Shown: piece by piece, positions 1 through 10,268 of the stretch
Layout: every line of letters begins with the position of its first letter
Numbering within the stretch: position 1 is the first letter of the stretch
From: a virus
IMG/VR virus record: IMGVR_UViG_3300034122_002202
Span: 62,001-126,000 of that record
Strand: one strand, 5' to 3'
Length of the DNA: 64,000 nucleotides
Position numbers and translations under genes: made by a program
Notes under the pieces: generated by a model
Told to the model about the DNA's origin: nothing
Seen by the model: only the letters and a program-made list of their open reading frames with translations
Databases searched by the model: none

Positions 1-3000
1 AAACCAAGGGCGAAAAAAAATACTGCCAGTTCTGCACAACAAAGCAATTTTTATAATGCACAAGAATCTGAATATCAAAAACTATTAGATAGCATTAATG
101 CTCAGTCCAGATCTAAAAAAGTAAGTCGTTTTGCATCTGGTGGATTAGTACCAGGAACTGGCAATTCTGACACTGTTCCTATGGATTTGCCCGAAGGCTC
201 TTTTGTAATTAGAAAGTCTTCAGTTAATAAGATAGGGGCAGATAATTTAGCAAAAGCCTCAAGATTCGCCAATGGTGGTATTGTTCCTGCGTTACTAACT
301 CCTGGTGAATATGTATATAGTCCAGAAGAAGCAAGTAAAATTGGATCTTCAAAATTACATGCAATGAATAAGTTTGCCAAATTTGCTAGGGGTGGACCTA
401 TTGGTCTTGGAAGAAGCGGTAAGTTTGATCCAAATAATCCAGATGATATTAAAAAATTAAAAGAAACTCTTGAAGAACAATTAAGGTATGAAGACCCAAA
501 CAAAGATGAAAATACTGTACAAATAGAAGTTAAACAAAATACAGATGAAATACAAAGAAGAGCACAGCAATATACATCAGATGAAAATGCAAGACAACAA
601 GCAGAAACAACTGTTAATAGTAGAAATGCATTGGTTGCTAGACAAAGAGGAAGGGTTGGTGCTTCACAACAAAATGTTAATGCTGCAAGATCAAATGTTC
701 AATCTGCTACTACAGCAAGAGACTCATATATTGATGAGGCAAACACACAAAGAGGATTAGTTGCATCTAATCGACAAGAAGCCACAAGACAGCAAGCAAG
801 AATAACATCTTTAACTGCTAGGGGTGCATCAGCAACTGACCCTAGATTGATTGCTGCTAATGCTGCTTTGATAGCAGCTACTACTGCGGAAGCAACTGCT
901 AGAAATTTACAAGCTAGAGCAACAAGGAACGCAATTTCTGCTAACAATCAAGTTGTTGCTAATACAAACACACTTAATGGATTATTAGTTACGCATGGAC
1001 AAGAAGTAAGGAATTTAACTAGAGCCGAAAATGCAGCAACAACCGCAGTACAAGGTCTTGAGGCAGCAACACTAAAGGCTGAAGGATCAGCACAACTATT
1101 AGATGAATATCAACAAGATGCAGCAGGAAAAGTTTTGCTTGCTGGAAAAGTAATTGGAGAAACAAAGCCACTTTCTGGTCGTGGCTCAATGGAAAATATA
1201 TTAAAAAGAAAAGAAGCAGATTACGAAAAACAAACAGGTAGAAAAGCAGGAAAAAACGAAAGAGAAACATTAAAAGGTGATGCACTTTCTGAATATAGAA
1301 CGGCATCAGAAAAACAACTTAGAGCAAAAGCAGTACAAAGTGGTAAACCAATAAGCGAATTAAATCTTCAAGCTACTGCTGATCAATACACTAGGGAATT
1401 TTCTGAAGGAAAAAGAAAAGCTAATTATAATAAACAAGGAGAAATTATTGGAGATAGATCTTTAGCTGGAGATCTTACTGGTAATGCAAGAAGAGGAAAA
1501 ACAAATACTGATTATACTGCCGAAGGCGATTTAACTTCTAAAGGTAAAGTAAAAGACTTTGCTTCTAGAGCAATTTTTGGTGCAAAAAGAACTGACTTTG
1601 AAGCTGGATCAGAAGGGGATCAACAGTTTAAAGAATCAAGAGGAAGTACTTTAGCTAACAGACTAACTACTGCTGCCGTTGGAGCTAGTTTTTTAAGTGA
1701 AAGAATTAAGTCTTCTGGTGGAACAGTAGCGGGAATAGTTTCTAAGGGCGAAGGAGATACTGTAAAAGTAGATGAAGGTGCAGCTTCTAGTTTTAAATCA
1801 GCACAAGCTTTTGGTGCAGCACTAAGTTCAGCAAGTACATATGCTGCTGTTGCTGGTCAATCATTAGCTAAATATGGTCTAGTTGTTGCTGGTGTAGGTG
1901 CTGGATTAGCTGGAATAGTTGGTGCATTTGAAGGCTATCATAATGGAATAAAACAAGCAGAAGCAGAAATAAGAGAAGCAAAGATTGCTCAAGCATTAAA
2001 TAATTTGCAAAATATATTTGAAAGAGTATCAAATGGCTTGCTTGAAGTAAATGATTCTACACTAAGAAAAATATCTGAAAATCAAAAAGTTGTTAGTCAA
2101 GAAAACGCTACAAAAGCATATGAAGAATCTGGTGGCAACAATAGTCGTTTTATGAAAGCCTTAAACACTATTAGTTTTGGACTAACTGGAACTGATGTAA
2201 ATCAAAAAAAGTACAATGAAGCATTATCCAAATCTTCAAAAGAAACTAACGCTGCACAAATAGGGCCATTAACTAATGTTTTAAATAAATATAGTGAACA
2301 AATAGGTAAAGATGCAGCACTTAAAATAAAATCTGGCGGTGGAGATATATCTACAACAAATTTTGAAGATATCAAGGGTGGATTACTTAAAGATTTGAGG
2401 TCTTCTGGTGGCGGTGCAGGGGCCGAACAAATAGCTAAGATTGCTTCTGCTCAAGATATTAGCATTGCAGATGCAGAAAAACAATTTATAAAAACACTGC
2501 AAGAGTCTTTCCAAGCAGAAAAAATAAAGTCTGTAACTACTAAAGCAGTACAAGAAAATGCAAGGGCTATAAATTCAATGCAGTCACTTAGCAATGCAGT
2601 TAATGCTGCTGCTGCATCTGCCGATTCTTTTTCATCAAAGTTAGATACAAATTCATCATTATTTGAAGGTTCAATTGGATCAACAAAGCTAACTTCTTTT
2701 GCAGAAAGAAGCGGTGGATCAACTCCCGATTTTGCAAAATTTAATATGGCAATAACTGAATCTGCTGGATTATTAGGTGCTTATGGACAAGAGTTTAAGA
2801 GTCAAGGTAATGCAGTAAATGCAGCAAGTCAAATTTTACCAGACATTCTTGCACAATCTGTAGCTAATCCAATATCTGGTAAAGAAACAGCAACACAAAT
2901 AACTGATGCATTAAAAGAAGGGTTAAAAGCAAGAGGAATAACAGGTGCTGCTGCTGATCAAGTAGTAAGTTCTGTTGGTGGAAAAGTATCATCAGAAGAC

Positions 3001-6000
3001 TTTACTAAATTGTTAGCTGAAGCTGGTGGCGATGTTTCTAAGGCAACCCAAAAATTATTATCTGACATTCGTGATCCACTCATAAGTGCATTTACCGAAA
3101 TAGATAATAAATTAACTGAAGCTGGAAATAAATACATAAGTGGCCTTGAGGATTTAGCAAAAAGACAAAAGGCTATTGGTGATCAAATAGGAAGACTTTC
3201 TGAGTTAAGAAGTAGGTCTAGATCTTTTGCAGCCAATGAAATACAAAGACTTCCTGGGGCACAACAAGGAGTAGCAGAAAACATAAACTTGCAAGGTGCA
3301 AGAAATGATTTTTCTGAACAACAACAAAGACTAACTGGTTTTGGTGCTGGTGCAGCAGAAAATCCTGCTGCCATAGCTTCTAGATTAAAAAACACGCAAC
3401 AACAAATAAGAGTTCAAGAAGAGAAAGTATTAAATACAAACAAGTCTACAAATGGTGGTGCAGAATTTAGAAATGCAGCATTAGAACTAACAAAATTAAA
3501 ATCTCAAGCATCTAATTTAAATGATGCATTAAAAAACCTTACTGATCAATCAAAGAAACTAGAAGCAGCACAAGCTAAACTTGCACAAGTTAGACAAAAT
3601 ATAGATGAAAAAAGAACTTTAGGAAGAAGATTATTAACTCAAAGTCCAGAAGAACAACAAAAAATGTTGCAAGGACAGGCAGTATTTAATCAAGTACAAG
3701 CTAGAGGTGGCAGTCTTCAAGGTATGAGTACTGAGCAAAATGCTATTCTTTTTGATTTTCTAGATAATTTTGGTGCTGCTGGAAAAAAAATACAAGACCA
3801 AATACTTGATGCTAATGGTTATGGTGCTGGCAAAGATGATAAGGCAGAAGAAAAAGCTCTCGTTGCAGAACAAGCTAGAATTTTTGCCCAACAAGAAGAG
3901 GCACAAAGACAGATAATAGCTAATCAGCAATCATTGCAACAAGACTATTTTAGTAATTTAGATTCAAGAAATGAAAAGTTTTATTCTGAGTTGCAAAAGT
4001 TTATTCAAGAGATGCAGAAGAACACATTAATAGCAGAAAAAGGAAAAGAACAACAAAAAGCAGCACAGATTAAAGATGTTCAAAAAGAAGGCAAGTTTTT
4101 AGGTGAATCTGGATTTAATACTAAAGAAGATTTTGAAAAATTAAATACATATAAAGGACAAGTTGAAGATTTAGCAAAAAACAAACAAGAACAAAAAAGA
4201 TTAGCCGAAGCAAATTCTAAGTCTATTAGGACTCGTATAAAAACAGATGATAATAATGTAATTACTAATACTACTGATATTGAGAGCGATTTAGTAAAAC
4301 AAGGTGGATATAAAGCAAGTGAAGCTACAAAAATAAGAGAAATTACGCAAGAAAAACTTTCTGAGGGAAATAATGCAAGTGATTCGTTAAGATTGGCAAA
4401 AGAACAATTTCAGCAACAAAGAGGGGATGAACTTAATGCACAACAAACAAAAATACAAGATAATTTTAAAGCTTCTGGAATTGAAGAAAAATTAAATAGT
4501 TTAGTACAAAAATTAGCTGGTAATGAAATATCATTTGTTCAATTCGATAGAGCTTTAGCTAGCGTTAAAGAACTTCAACTTGGAGTTGGTGAAGGATTAT
4601 CTACTGCTGCAATAGGTGCTGAAGCAAGAATAAAAGCTTTAAATGAAGCTATAAATGGACTTGGTGGAATTCAACAATTGCCAAATGCAGAAGCCAAACC
4701 TCAAGTTTCAGCTTTTGCTGTTGGTGGTTCAGTATTTAAACCAAGGGGTACAGATACAGTTCCTGCAATGTTGACACCAGGAGAATTTGTAGTAAATAGA
4801 AGTGCTACACAACAAAATCTACCATTATTACAATCTATAAATAGTGGAAAAACATCTTATCTTAGTGGTGGTGGAAAAGTTGGGTATTATGAAGATGGTG
4901 CTACTCCTGTTGAAAATAAACCACTTAATTACAATCAAGAATTTATTGAAAGTGATGAATATAAAAACGCTACTAAGACAAAATATTTGCAAGTAAATAG
5001 TTTTTCTGGAGATTTAGAATCTAAAGCATTTAAACTACAAAAAGATAAAACAAATAACGATTATTTAAAAGAATCAAATGTGATTTTTGGTTCTTTTAGA
5101 GGATTAACTTCAACTATAAATAAAGCTATTTCAAATAGTAATGAAAAAGAAAATATAAGTAAAATATACAGTAAAAACTTTACAACATCAGCAAATGATT
5201 TTATTAAAGAAAGAAAAGATATAAAAGAATTGGGTATTGATGGACTATACAATCATAATGACTTTGCTTATGATCTTGAACTAAAAAATCCAACAGCATC
5301 TATTTTAGATTTTTTTAATAAACAAGCAGAAAAGGATGCATCATCAAGGAATACTGGAATAAATAGTTTTGAAAGTCAAAAAGAAAAACTTAAAAATAAA
5401 ATAGCTGCAAAAAAATCACTAACAAATGCTCTTGGTGGAGGACTTAGTATATTATCTGGTGGAATATTAAATCTAACGCCCACTTATTCAGAATTTGACA
5501 ATTTTTTTCCAACCACTAAACTTGGTAAAAAACAAAAAGAAGTGGAAACTTCATCTAAAGATTATGTTGATTTTGCATTAGGAGTAAAACAAAAAGGTGA
5601 TCCAGAACAGATGGATTATACGCAAGATGTTGCTAACGCAAGAAAACAATTTGACAAAAGAAAAGCAGAAGAAAGACAAAAAATAATAGATGAACAACAA
5701 AAATTAAAAAATGAAAAAGAAGGGCAGTTTAAAAAAGACACATCAGGAAAATTAGACACTTCAAATGTTTTAGATAAACAAGGTGTTATTGCAAAAACAA
5801 AAGATATAGAAAAACAAAAAACAAAACTTAAAGAGTCAGGCATTCAAGGTGACTATGTAAATAGCGGATCAATTAATGAAGTAGGAGCACAAAATGTAGA
5901 TAAATTTATTAAAGAAAAGGGTGCAAAAGAAGACAATTATTTCTTTAGAAGAAAAGGAAGTCCAGAAGCTATAGCAAAAATATATTTGCAAAGAGAGGCA

Positions 6001-9000
6001 CAGGCACAGGCTATTATTGGAAAAATGAAGTTGATACAAAATGATCCAAATATAAATTTAGAAAAAATTGATCCTAAAGTTTCTTTTGCAACTGGACAAA
6101 AAGAACTTCAAAAATTAATAAATGGACAAGAAACAGCTATAGATAAAAAATCACTATCAAATATATCACCAGGACAAAAGAAAATAGTTGGTTCATTTAT
6201 AACTATGAACTCTTTTGAAAGTGCTGCAACTTCAAAAGGTCCAGAAATGGATTCATATATAGAAACATATGGAAAAGCCATAAATAAAGATCCACAAGTT
6301 TTAATTGAAAAATTAATAAAGGCAAAAGAAAAAAGATCTGATATTAGCGGTGATCCAGAATTTATAACTGCACAAGCACAAGGCATATTTGAAGCTTTGA
6401 TGTTTTTAGATAGAGAAGCTAAAGCCAATAAAGTATTTGCAAATAGAAATCAAATAAAAAAAGGAAAAGGTTTGCTTGGTGTTTTAGAAGAAAAATCTGA
6501 AAAAAACATTAAGTCTTTTACAAAGTTTGGAAAATTAAAAGGAAATATAGATGATAAAGGATTAGGGAATGTAGATTTTGGTGCAAAAGACCCTACGGAA
6601 GTAGACTTTAATACAACTAATTTTAGAACTGCTATTCCACCACAAAGCATAGAAGATATTAAGAAATTGGCATCTTCTAAAAATGGCATCAATAACAATT
6701 TACTTACGGATCTTGGAGCAACAGCAAGCATTAGCAATTATGGATACTTAAATTTTCCTACAGTAAAAGACGATGTTGTTTTAGGATTAGAAAAAGATGG
6801 CGGTTTGTTTAAAGTAAATTCTTTCCCAAAACAAGACGCTGAAGGAAAAACAACATTTGAAAGACAAGCAAAAATTGCATTATTAGAAAATAAAAATACA
6901 TATCAACAACTAGTGGAAATATCAAAACAAATCAAAGGAACGCCAAGCGTTGATCTTAAAGGCCCATCAGCAAATGTTCAAGCTAATCCTAATCAAAATG
7001 TTAATACTTTTGATCCAAATGGAGATCCAGCACAACAAATTAAACAAATACAAAAAGAAAAACAAAATGCAAAAGCAATAGAAGCAAAAGAAACAAAAAC
7101 AACAAGAAGAGATGTTAAAAATTTAAATAAAATTGAAAACCCTAGATTTAATGTTGGTCAAAGAGTTCCTACTAGAGATGAATTTCAAAACGACACAGTA
7201 GATTTATTTAAAAACTTTGTAGAACTTAAAAACACTCTTTATAGACAAAAATCAAAAGAACTTATTGTAGGACAAGATTCAGATAAAATAGTTAATACCG
7301 ATCAAAGCTTATATGAAGGAGAAAAAGAAGCTCAATATGGAAATAATCTTCTAGCATCTTCATTTAAATATTTTACAAGAGATCCAAATGCTCAAAAATT
7401 AGATTATAGCATAAGAGAAATAAGTACTTATTTTCCTATTGAAGAACCATACACATATAAGTTAAATAGGTATCCAGAACTTTTAGCAAAGATCGCTAAT
7501 TTTTATAAATTTGGAGAACAAACAGAAGGATCTCCAGAGTATGTAAAGTCTGTTGCTAAATTAAAAAATGATGCAGAAGTAGATACTAAAGCTTTATCTG
7601 TGTCAGTTCAAAATGCAAAGAAAATGGAAGATTATTATGATTCATTAATACAACAAAATAATCTTTTATTAGAACCTCCTACTGCACCAACACCAGTTGG
7701 TTTTGACCCAACAAGGTTTGCGACACAAAATAGTCAAATACCTATATATAGAGCAACTGGCGGTAATGTTCCATCATATAGACCAAATCCTAATCCATCT
7801 TACTTTAAGCCTAAAGGTACAGATACAGTACCCGCTATGTTATCCCCTGGTGAGTTTGTAATAAATGCTGGTGCTACTGCCAAACATGGCGATTTATTAA
7901 GTGCGATAAATAGTGGGCAAGATGTTGGGTATTCTGCCACTGGTGGTTTAATAGAATATCTTGCTTATGGAGACAATGCAACTAGCTTTAACAAGCGATT
8001 AAAAAATGCTGGCATTACTCAAAAAGGAATGATGGAAGCAATTCAATCTGGTGATCAGCAGCAGATATATGAAATGAATCTTAAAGCAGGAGATGCACAG
8101 AGAAATAGTAGAAATGAAGCTCTTAGTAAAAATCTTGAAAAGCAACTTGGATTTAATTTCTTTAAGGGATCAGATGCTAATAAAAAAAGAGGCGTAGAAA
8201 GAATTGGAGATGCAGGAAACTATGGTGAAGGACCACAAGAGGTTGGTTCATATGCAATAGAAACTAAACCAATACAAATAGCAAAAATTGAAGCACAAGC
8301 ACAAAAAAAACAAAAATCGCAACAACAAATGACTATGCCATTACGCCCACCTACTCAACAAACAACAACAACTCCACCAGATCCAAAAGATAAGAAACCA
8401 GATACCACAGGTGCAGCAACAACAACACAAACACAAAGTATAGGGGAAATAGAACAGTTAAAAGCCAAGATGGCAGCATTACAAGAACAACAGGATGCTA
8501 TGGCCAATGAAGAATTATACTTTTTTAAAGGTGGAATGCCAACATCTAGTTCTGACACTATTCCAGCCATGTTAACTCCAGGTGAGTTTGTCGTTAACGC
8601 AAGATCATCATCTAAGAACGCATCTTTGTTACACGCAATAAATACTGGAAAAGATGTTGAAGGCTTTGCAAATGGTGGTACTGTTGGTTATTATGCTGGA
8701 GGAAAAACAGGTGGTGGAGGAAAAACATCTAGCTTACTTTTGCAAGCTGCAATAACATTTAATAATGGAACATCAAGATTTGATGCTGCTATATCAAGAA
8801 TGAACAGGCCTGATGGCGGTTCTAACAATAACAATCAAATAAACATAGCAAAGTCTAGTTTTGAAGAACTTTCAAGAATATTAAAAACTGAAATAAAAAT
8901 AGGATCAGGACCAATAGACAAATTTAATAATGCAGTTACACAATTTGGTACAAACTTAACAGGATTTAACAGTGGATTTAGTTCATCATTAGAAAAATTT

Positions 9001-9204
9001 AAAACATATGCAGATGAATTAAATGCTGCAATAAGTAGAATACCAGGAACATTAAACTTACAAATAATTGGAAACTTAAATGCTTCTTTAAATGTTAGTT
9101 TTGATGTAAATAGTGTTTATATGGCAGTAACAGATGCTACCACATCCCTAAAAGGATGGATAACTAGTGAAATAAGTAGGCAAATAACAGATGAAATGGC
9201 TTAG
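1..9204 (+). CDS. Tail tape measure protein (5' end outside window)
   Basis: The frame is open from base 1, so the first ATG at 181 is internal and the gene begins upstream. About 3067 residues lie in the window. The protein is Gln/Ala/Lys-rich with long predicted helices and coiled coil, and has a hydrophobic Ala/Gly segment around nt 1810-1950, as expected for a tape measure that sets tail length and is ejected into the host envelope. A Gly-rich motif (G-T-D-T-V-P-A-M-L-T-P-G-E-F-V-V) recurs near both ends and in the middle; this motif is common in phage tape measure proteins. It is followed directly by baseplate-like genes on the same strand, the usual order. No protease or lysozyme domain was recognised. 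The size implies a very long tail if the length rule holds. Confidence 0.85.
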   Translation, partial: KPRAKKNTASSAQQSNFYNAQESEYQKLLDSINAQSRSKKVSRFASGGLVPGTGNSDTVPMDLPEGSFVIRKSSVNKIGADNLAKASRFANGGIVPALLTPGEYVYSPEEASKIGSSKLHAMNKFAKFARGGPIGLGRSGKFDPNNPDDIKKLKETLEEQLRYEDPNKDENTVQIEVKQNTDEIQRRAQQYTSDENARQQAETTVNSRNALVARQRGRVGASQQNVNAARSNVQSATTARDSYIDEANTQRGLVASNRQEATRQQARITSLTARGASATDPRLIAANAALIAATTAEATARNLQARATRNAISANNQVVANTNTLNGLLVTHGQEVRNLTRAENAATTAVQGLEAATLKAEGSAQLLDEYQQDAAGKVLLAGKVIGETKPLSGRGSMENILKRKEADYEKQTGRKAGKNERETLKGDALSEYRTASEKQLRAKAVQSGKPISELNLQATADQYTREFSEGKRKANYNKQGEIIGDRSLAGDLTGNARRGKTNTDYTAEGDLTSKGKVKDFASRAIFGAKRTDFEAGSEGDQQFKESRGSTLANRLTTAAVGASFLSERIKSSGGTVAGIVSKGEGDTVKVDEGAASSFKSAQAFGAALSSASTYAAVAGQSLAKYGLVVAGVGAGLAGIVGAFEGYHNGIKQAEAEIREAKIAQALNNLQNIFERVSNGLLEVNDSTLRKISENQKVVSQENATKAYEESGGNNSRFMKALNTISFGLTGTDVNQKKYNEALSKSSKETNAAQIGPLTNVLNKYSEQIGKDAALKIKSGGGDISTTNFEDIKGGLLKDLRSSGGGAGAEQIAKIASAQDISIADAEKQFIKTLQESFQAEKIKSVTTKAVQENARAINSMQSLSNAVNAAAASADSFSSKLDTNSSLFEGSIGSTKLTSFAERSGGSTPDFAKFNMAITESAGLLGAYGQEFKSQGNAVNAASQILPDILAQSVANPISGKETATQITDALKEGLKARGITGAAADQVVSSVGGKVSSEDFTKLLAEAGGDVSKATQKLLSDIRDPLISAFTEIDNKLTEAGNKYISGLEDLAKRQKAIGDQIGRLSELRSRSRSFAANEIQRLPGAQQGVAENINLQGARNDFSEQQQRLTGFGAGAAENPAAIASRLKNTQQQIRVQEEKVLNTNKSTNGGAEFRNAALELTKLKSQASNLNDALKNLTDQSKKLEAAQAKLAQVRQNIDEKRTLGRRLLTQSPEEQQKMLQGQAVFNQVQARGGSLQGMSTEQNAILFDFLDNFGAAGKKIQDQILDANGYGAGKDDKAEEKALVAEQARIFAQQEEAQRQIIANQQSLQQDYFSNLDSRNEKFYSELQKFIQEMQKNTLIAEKGKEQQKAAQIKDVQKEGKFLGESGFNTKEDFEKLNTYKGQVEDLAKNKQEQKRLAEANSKSIRTRIKTDDNNVITNTTDIESDLVKQGGYKASEATKIREITQEKLSEGNNASDSLRLAKEQFQQQRGDELNAQQTKIQDNFKASGIEEKLNSLVQKLAGNEISFVQFDRALASVKELQLGVGEGLSTAAIGAEARIKALNEAINGLGGIQQLPNAEAKPQVSAFAVGGSVFKPRGTDTVPAMLTPGEFVVNRSATQQNLPLLQSINSGKTSYLSGGGKVGYYEDGATPVENKPLNYNQEFIESDEYKNATKTKYLQVNSFSGDLESKAFKLQKDKTNNDYLKESNVIFGSFRGLTSTINKAISNSNEKENISKIYSKNFTTSANDFIKERKDIKELGIDGLYNHNDFAYDLELKNPTASILDFFNKQAEKDASSRNTGINSFESQKEKLKNKIAAKKSLTNALGGGLSILSGGILNLTPTYSEFDNFFPTTKLGKKQKEVETSSKDYVDFALGVKQKGDPEQMDYTQDVANARKQFDKRKAEERQKIIDEQQKLKNEKEGQFKKDTSGKLDTSNVLDKQGVIAKTKDIEKQKTKLKESGIQGDYVNSGSINEVGAQNVDKFIKEKGAKEDNYFFRRKGSPEAIAKIYLQREAQAQAIIGKMKLIQNDPNINLEKIDPKVSFATGQKELQKLINGQETAIDKKSLSNISPGQKKIVGSFITMNSFESAATSKGPEMDSYIETYGKAINKDPQVLIEKLIKAKEKRSDISGDPEFITAQAQGIFEALMFLDREAKANKVFANRNQIKKGKGLLGVLEEKSEKNIKSFTKFGKLKGNIDDKGLGNVDFGAKDPTEVDFNTTNFRTAIPPQSIEDIKKLASSKNGINNNLLTDLGATASISNYGYLNFPTVKDDVVLGLEKDGGLFKVNSFPKQDAEGKTTFERQAKIALLENKNTYQQLVEISKQIKGTPSVDLKGPSANVQANPNQNVNTFDPNGDPAQQIKQIQKEKQNAKAIEAKETKTTRRDVKNLNKIENPRFNVGQRVPTRDEFQNDTVDLFKNFVELKNTLYRQKSKELIVGQDSDKIVNTDQSLYEGEKEAQYGNNLLASSFKYFTRDPNAQKLDYSIREISTYFPIEEPYTYKLNRYPELLAKIANFYKFGEQTEGSPEYVKSVAKLKNDAEVDTKALSVSVQNAKKMEDYYDSLIQQNNLLLEPPTAPTPVGFDPTRFATQNSQIPIYRATGGNVPSYRPNPNPSYFKPKGTDTVPAMLSPGEFVINAGATAKHGDLLSAINSGQDVGYSATGGLIEYLAYGDNATSFNKRLKNAGITQKGMMEAIQSGDQQQIYEMNLKAGDAQRNSRNEALSKNLEKQLGFNFFKGSDANKKRGVERIGDAGNYGEGPQEVGSYAIETKPIQIAKIEAQAQKKQKSQQQMTMPLRPPTQQTTTTPPDPKDKKPDTTGAATTTQTQSIGEIEQLKAKMAALQEQQDAMANEELYFFKGGMPTSSSDTIPAMLTPGEFVVNARSSSKNASLLHAINTGKDVEGFANGGTVGYYAGGKTGGGGKTSSLLLQAAITFNNGTSRFDAAISRMNRPDGGSNNNNQINIAKSSFEELSRILKTEIKIGSGPIDKFNNAVTQFGTNLTGFNSGFSSSLEKFKTYADELNAAISRIPGTLNLQIIGNLNASLNVSFDVNSVYMAVTDATTSLKGWITSEISRQITDEMA
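154..321 (+). repeat. Tape-measure PGEF motif, divergent copies 1 and 2
   Basis: Two tandem divergent copies of the Gly-rich motif. The first reads SDTVPMDLPEGSFVI and the second GGIVPALLTPGEYVYS; each is preceded by a F-A-x-G-G box. They mark the N-terminal side of the visible part of the tape measure protein. Confidence 0.7.
4747..4797 (+). repeat. Tape-measure PGEF motif, copy 3
   Basis: Encodes GTDTVPAMLTPGEFVVN, preceded by a GG-containing box and followed by a short helix ending in I-N-S-G and a Gly-rich stretch. It lies between two long helical regions and probably acts as a hinge or a small folded knob. Confidence 0.75.
7816..7866 (+). repeat. Tape-measure PGEF motif, copy 4
   Basis: Encodes GTDTVPAMLSPGEFVIN, again with an upstream A-T-G-G box and a downstream helix ending in A-I-N-S-G. 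Confidence 0.75.
8548..8598 (+). repeat. Tape-measure PGEF motif, copy 5
   Basis: Encodes SSDTIPAMLTPGEFVVN, followed by L-L-H-A-I-N-T-G and a Gly-rich stretch. It is the last copy before the C-terminal domain. Confidence 0.75.
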
Positions 9205-9213
9205 GGTATAAAA

Positions 9214-10266
9214 ATGGCAAATTATATTATTACTGGTGCTGGCAGCGGTGGAAATTTTAATGGCACATTTGTGTTTGTTAGCGGTTACTTATATGAAAAT
9301 AGCGTAGATTCAAATTACACACTAGATTATGACTCAGGACTATCTCAATGGGTTATTCGTTATCTTTCAGATGTTTATTATTATAATACCGCAAGTGCAG
9401 GAAGCCCACCACTATCTGGATGGTTTGTATCATTAGGTTTGCCATTAGCACCAACAATAATACTGATTCCACCAAAAAACATATTTAATACAAAAAATTT
9501 ATTTTTAAAATCTGCTTTTGAAAATAATGTTTCTTTATATATAAAATCATCTTTATTTAGTGCTAATTTATTACCTCTATATTTAGAAGCACACACACAA
9601 AAAGAAACAGAATTATATATAAAATCTTTTCCTCAAAGTTCAATTAATTTATTTATAAAATATTGGTATGAATATCAAGATAGTCAAGAGCTTTATATAA
9701 AAGCATTTATGGAATCGAGTAAAAGTTTATATATATCTAGTTTGGCTACACCTTTAGCAAATACTAATATAGATTTTAATATTTATGGCTCAACAGTAGA
9801 CACACAAATAAATGTTGTTGATCTATATATAAGTAGCATTACACAAAAGAATTTTGAATTATTTTTAAAGGTCAGCAATATAGGCAATAGTACAAATTTT
9901 ATTAATTTCTTTATTGATGGCAGTTTTGAAAATTTAAAAATGTTTGAAAGTTTAAATCTTTATTTGAGCAACGAATATAAATCAGTTTATAATTCATTAA
10001 ACATAACAATAATTGGTCTTGGAACTACATTTAATGGAATACCAAATAATTCATCTATGAACATGTTTATACAAAGAAATATTGAGGCAACTTGGAATTC
10101 TGTTCCTTTAATCGCTTATGGTGCTTCTCCTGCAATAACTAGCAGTATTGACTTTAATATATATACAAAAGATACTTATTTTGATTCAATAGAGTTAGTA
10201 ATTCCAGAAATAAATCAACCATTTAATGGTAATGTAGAATTATACACTCATGGTTTTGAGGATTAA
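9214..10266 (+). CDS. Beta-repeat tail protein, function unknown
   Basis: A 350-residue protein starting 9 nt after the tape measure stop. After about 85 residues, short beta-strand units recur every 12-20 residues, each centred on a pattern such as L-Y-I-K-S, L-F-L-K-S, L-Y-L-E-A, L-F-I-K or F-N-I-Y. This gives a repetitive beta structure such as a stacked solenoid or fibre. The final residues (V-E-L-Y-T-H-G-F) match the same pattern. Similar LFI-type repeats occur, from memory, in structural proteins of uncultured aquatic phages. It is probably a virion tail or adsorption component; no enzyme motif is visible. Confidence 0.6.
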   Translation: MANYIITGAGSGGNFNGTFVFVSGYLYENSVDSNYTLDYDSGLSQWVIRYLSDVYYYNTASAGSPPLSGWFVSLGLPLAPTIILIPPKNIFNTKNLFLKSAFENNVSLYIKSSLFSANLLPLYLEAHTQKETELYIKSFPQSSINLFIKYWYEYQDSQELYIKAFMESSKSLYISSLATPLANTNIDFNIYGSTVDTQINVVDLYISSITQKNFELFLKVSNIGNSTNFINFFIDGSFENLKMFESLNLYLSNEYKSVYNSLNITIIGLGTTFNGIPNNSSMNMFIQRNIEATWNSVPLIAYGASPAITSSIDFNIYTKDTYFDSIELVIPEINQPFNGNVELYTHGFED

Positions 10267-10268
10267 AT

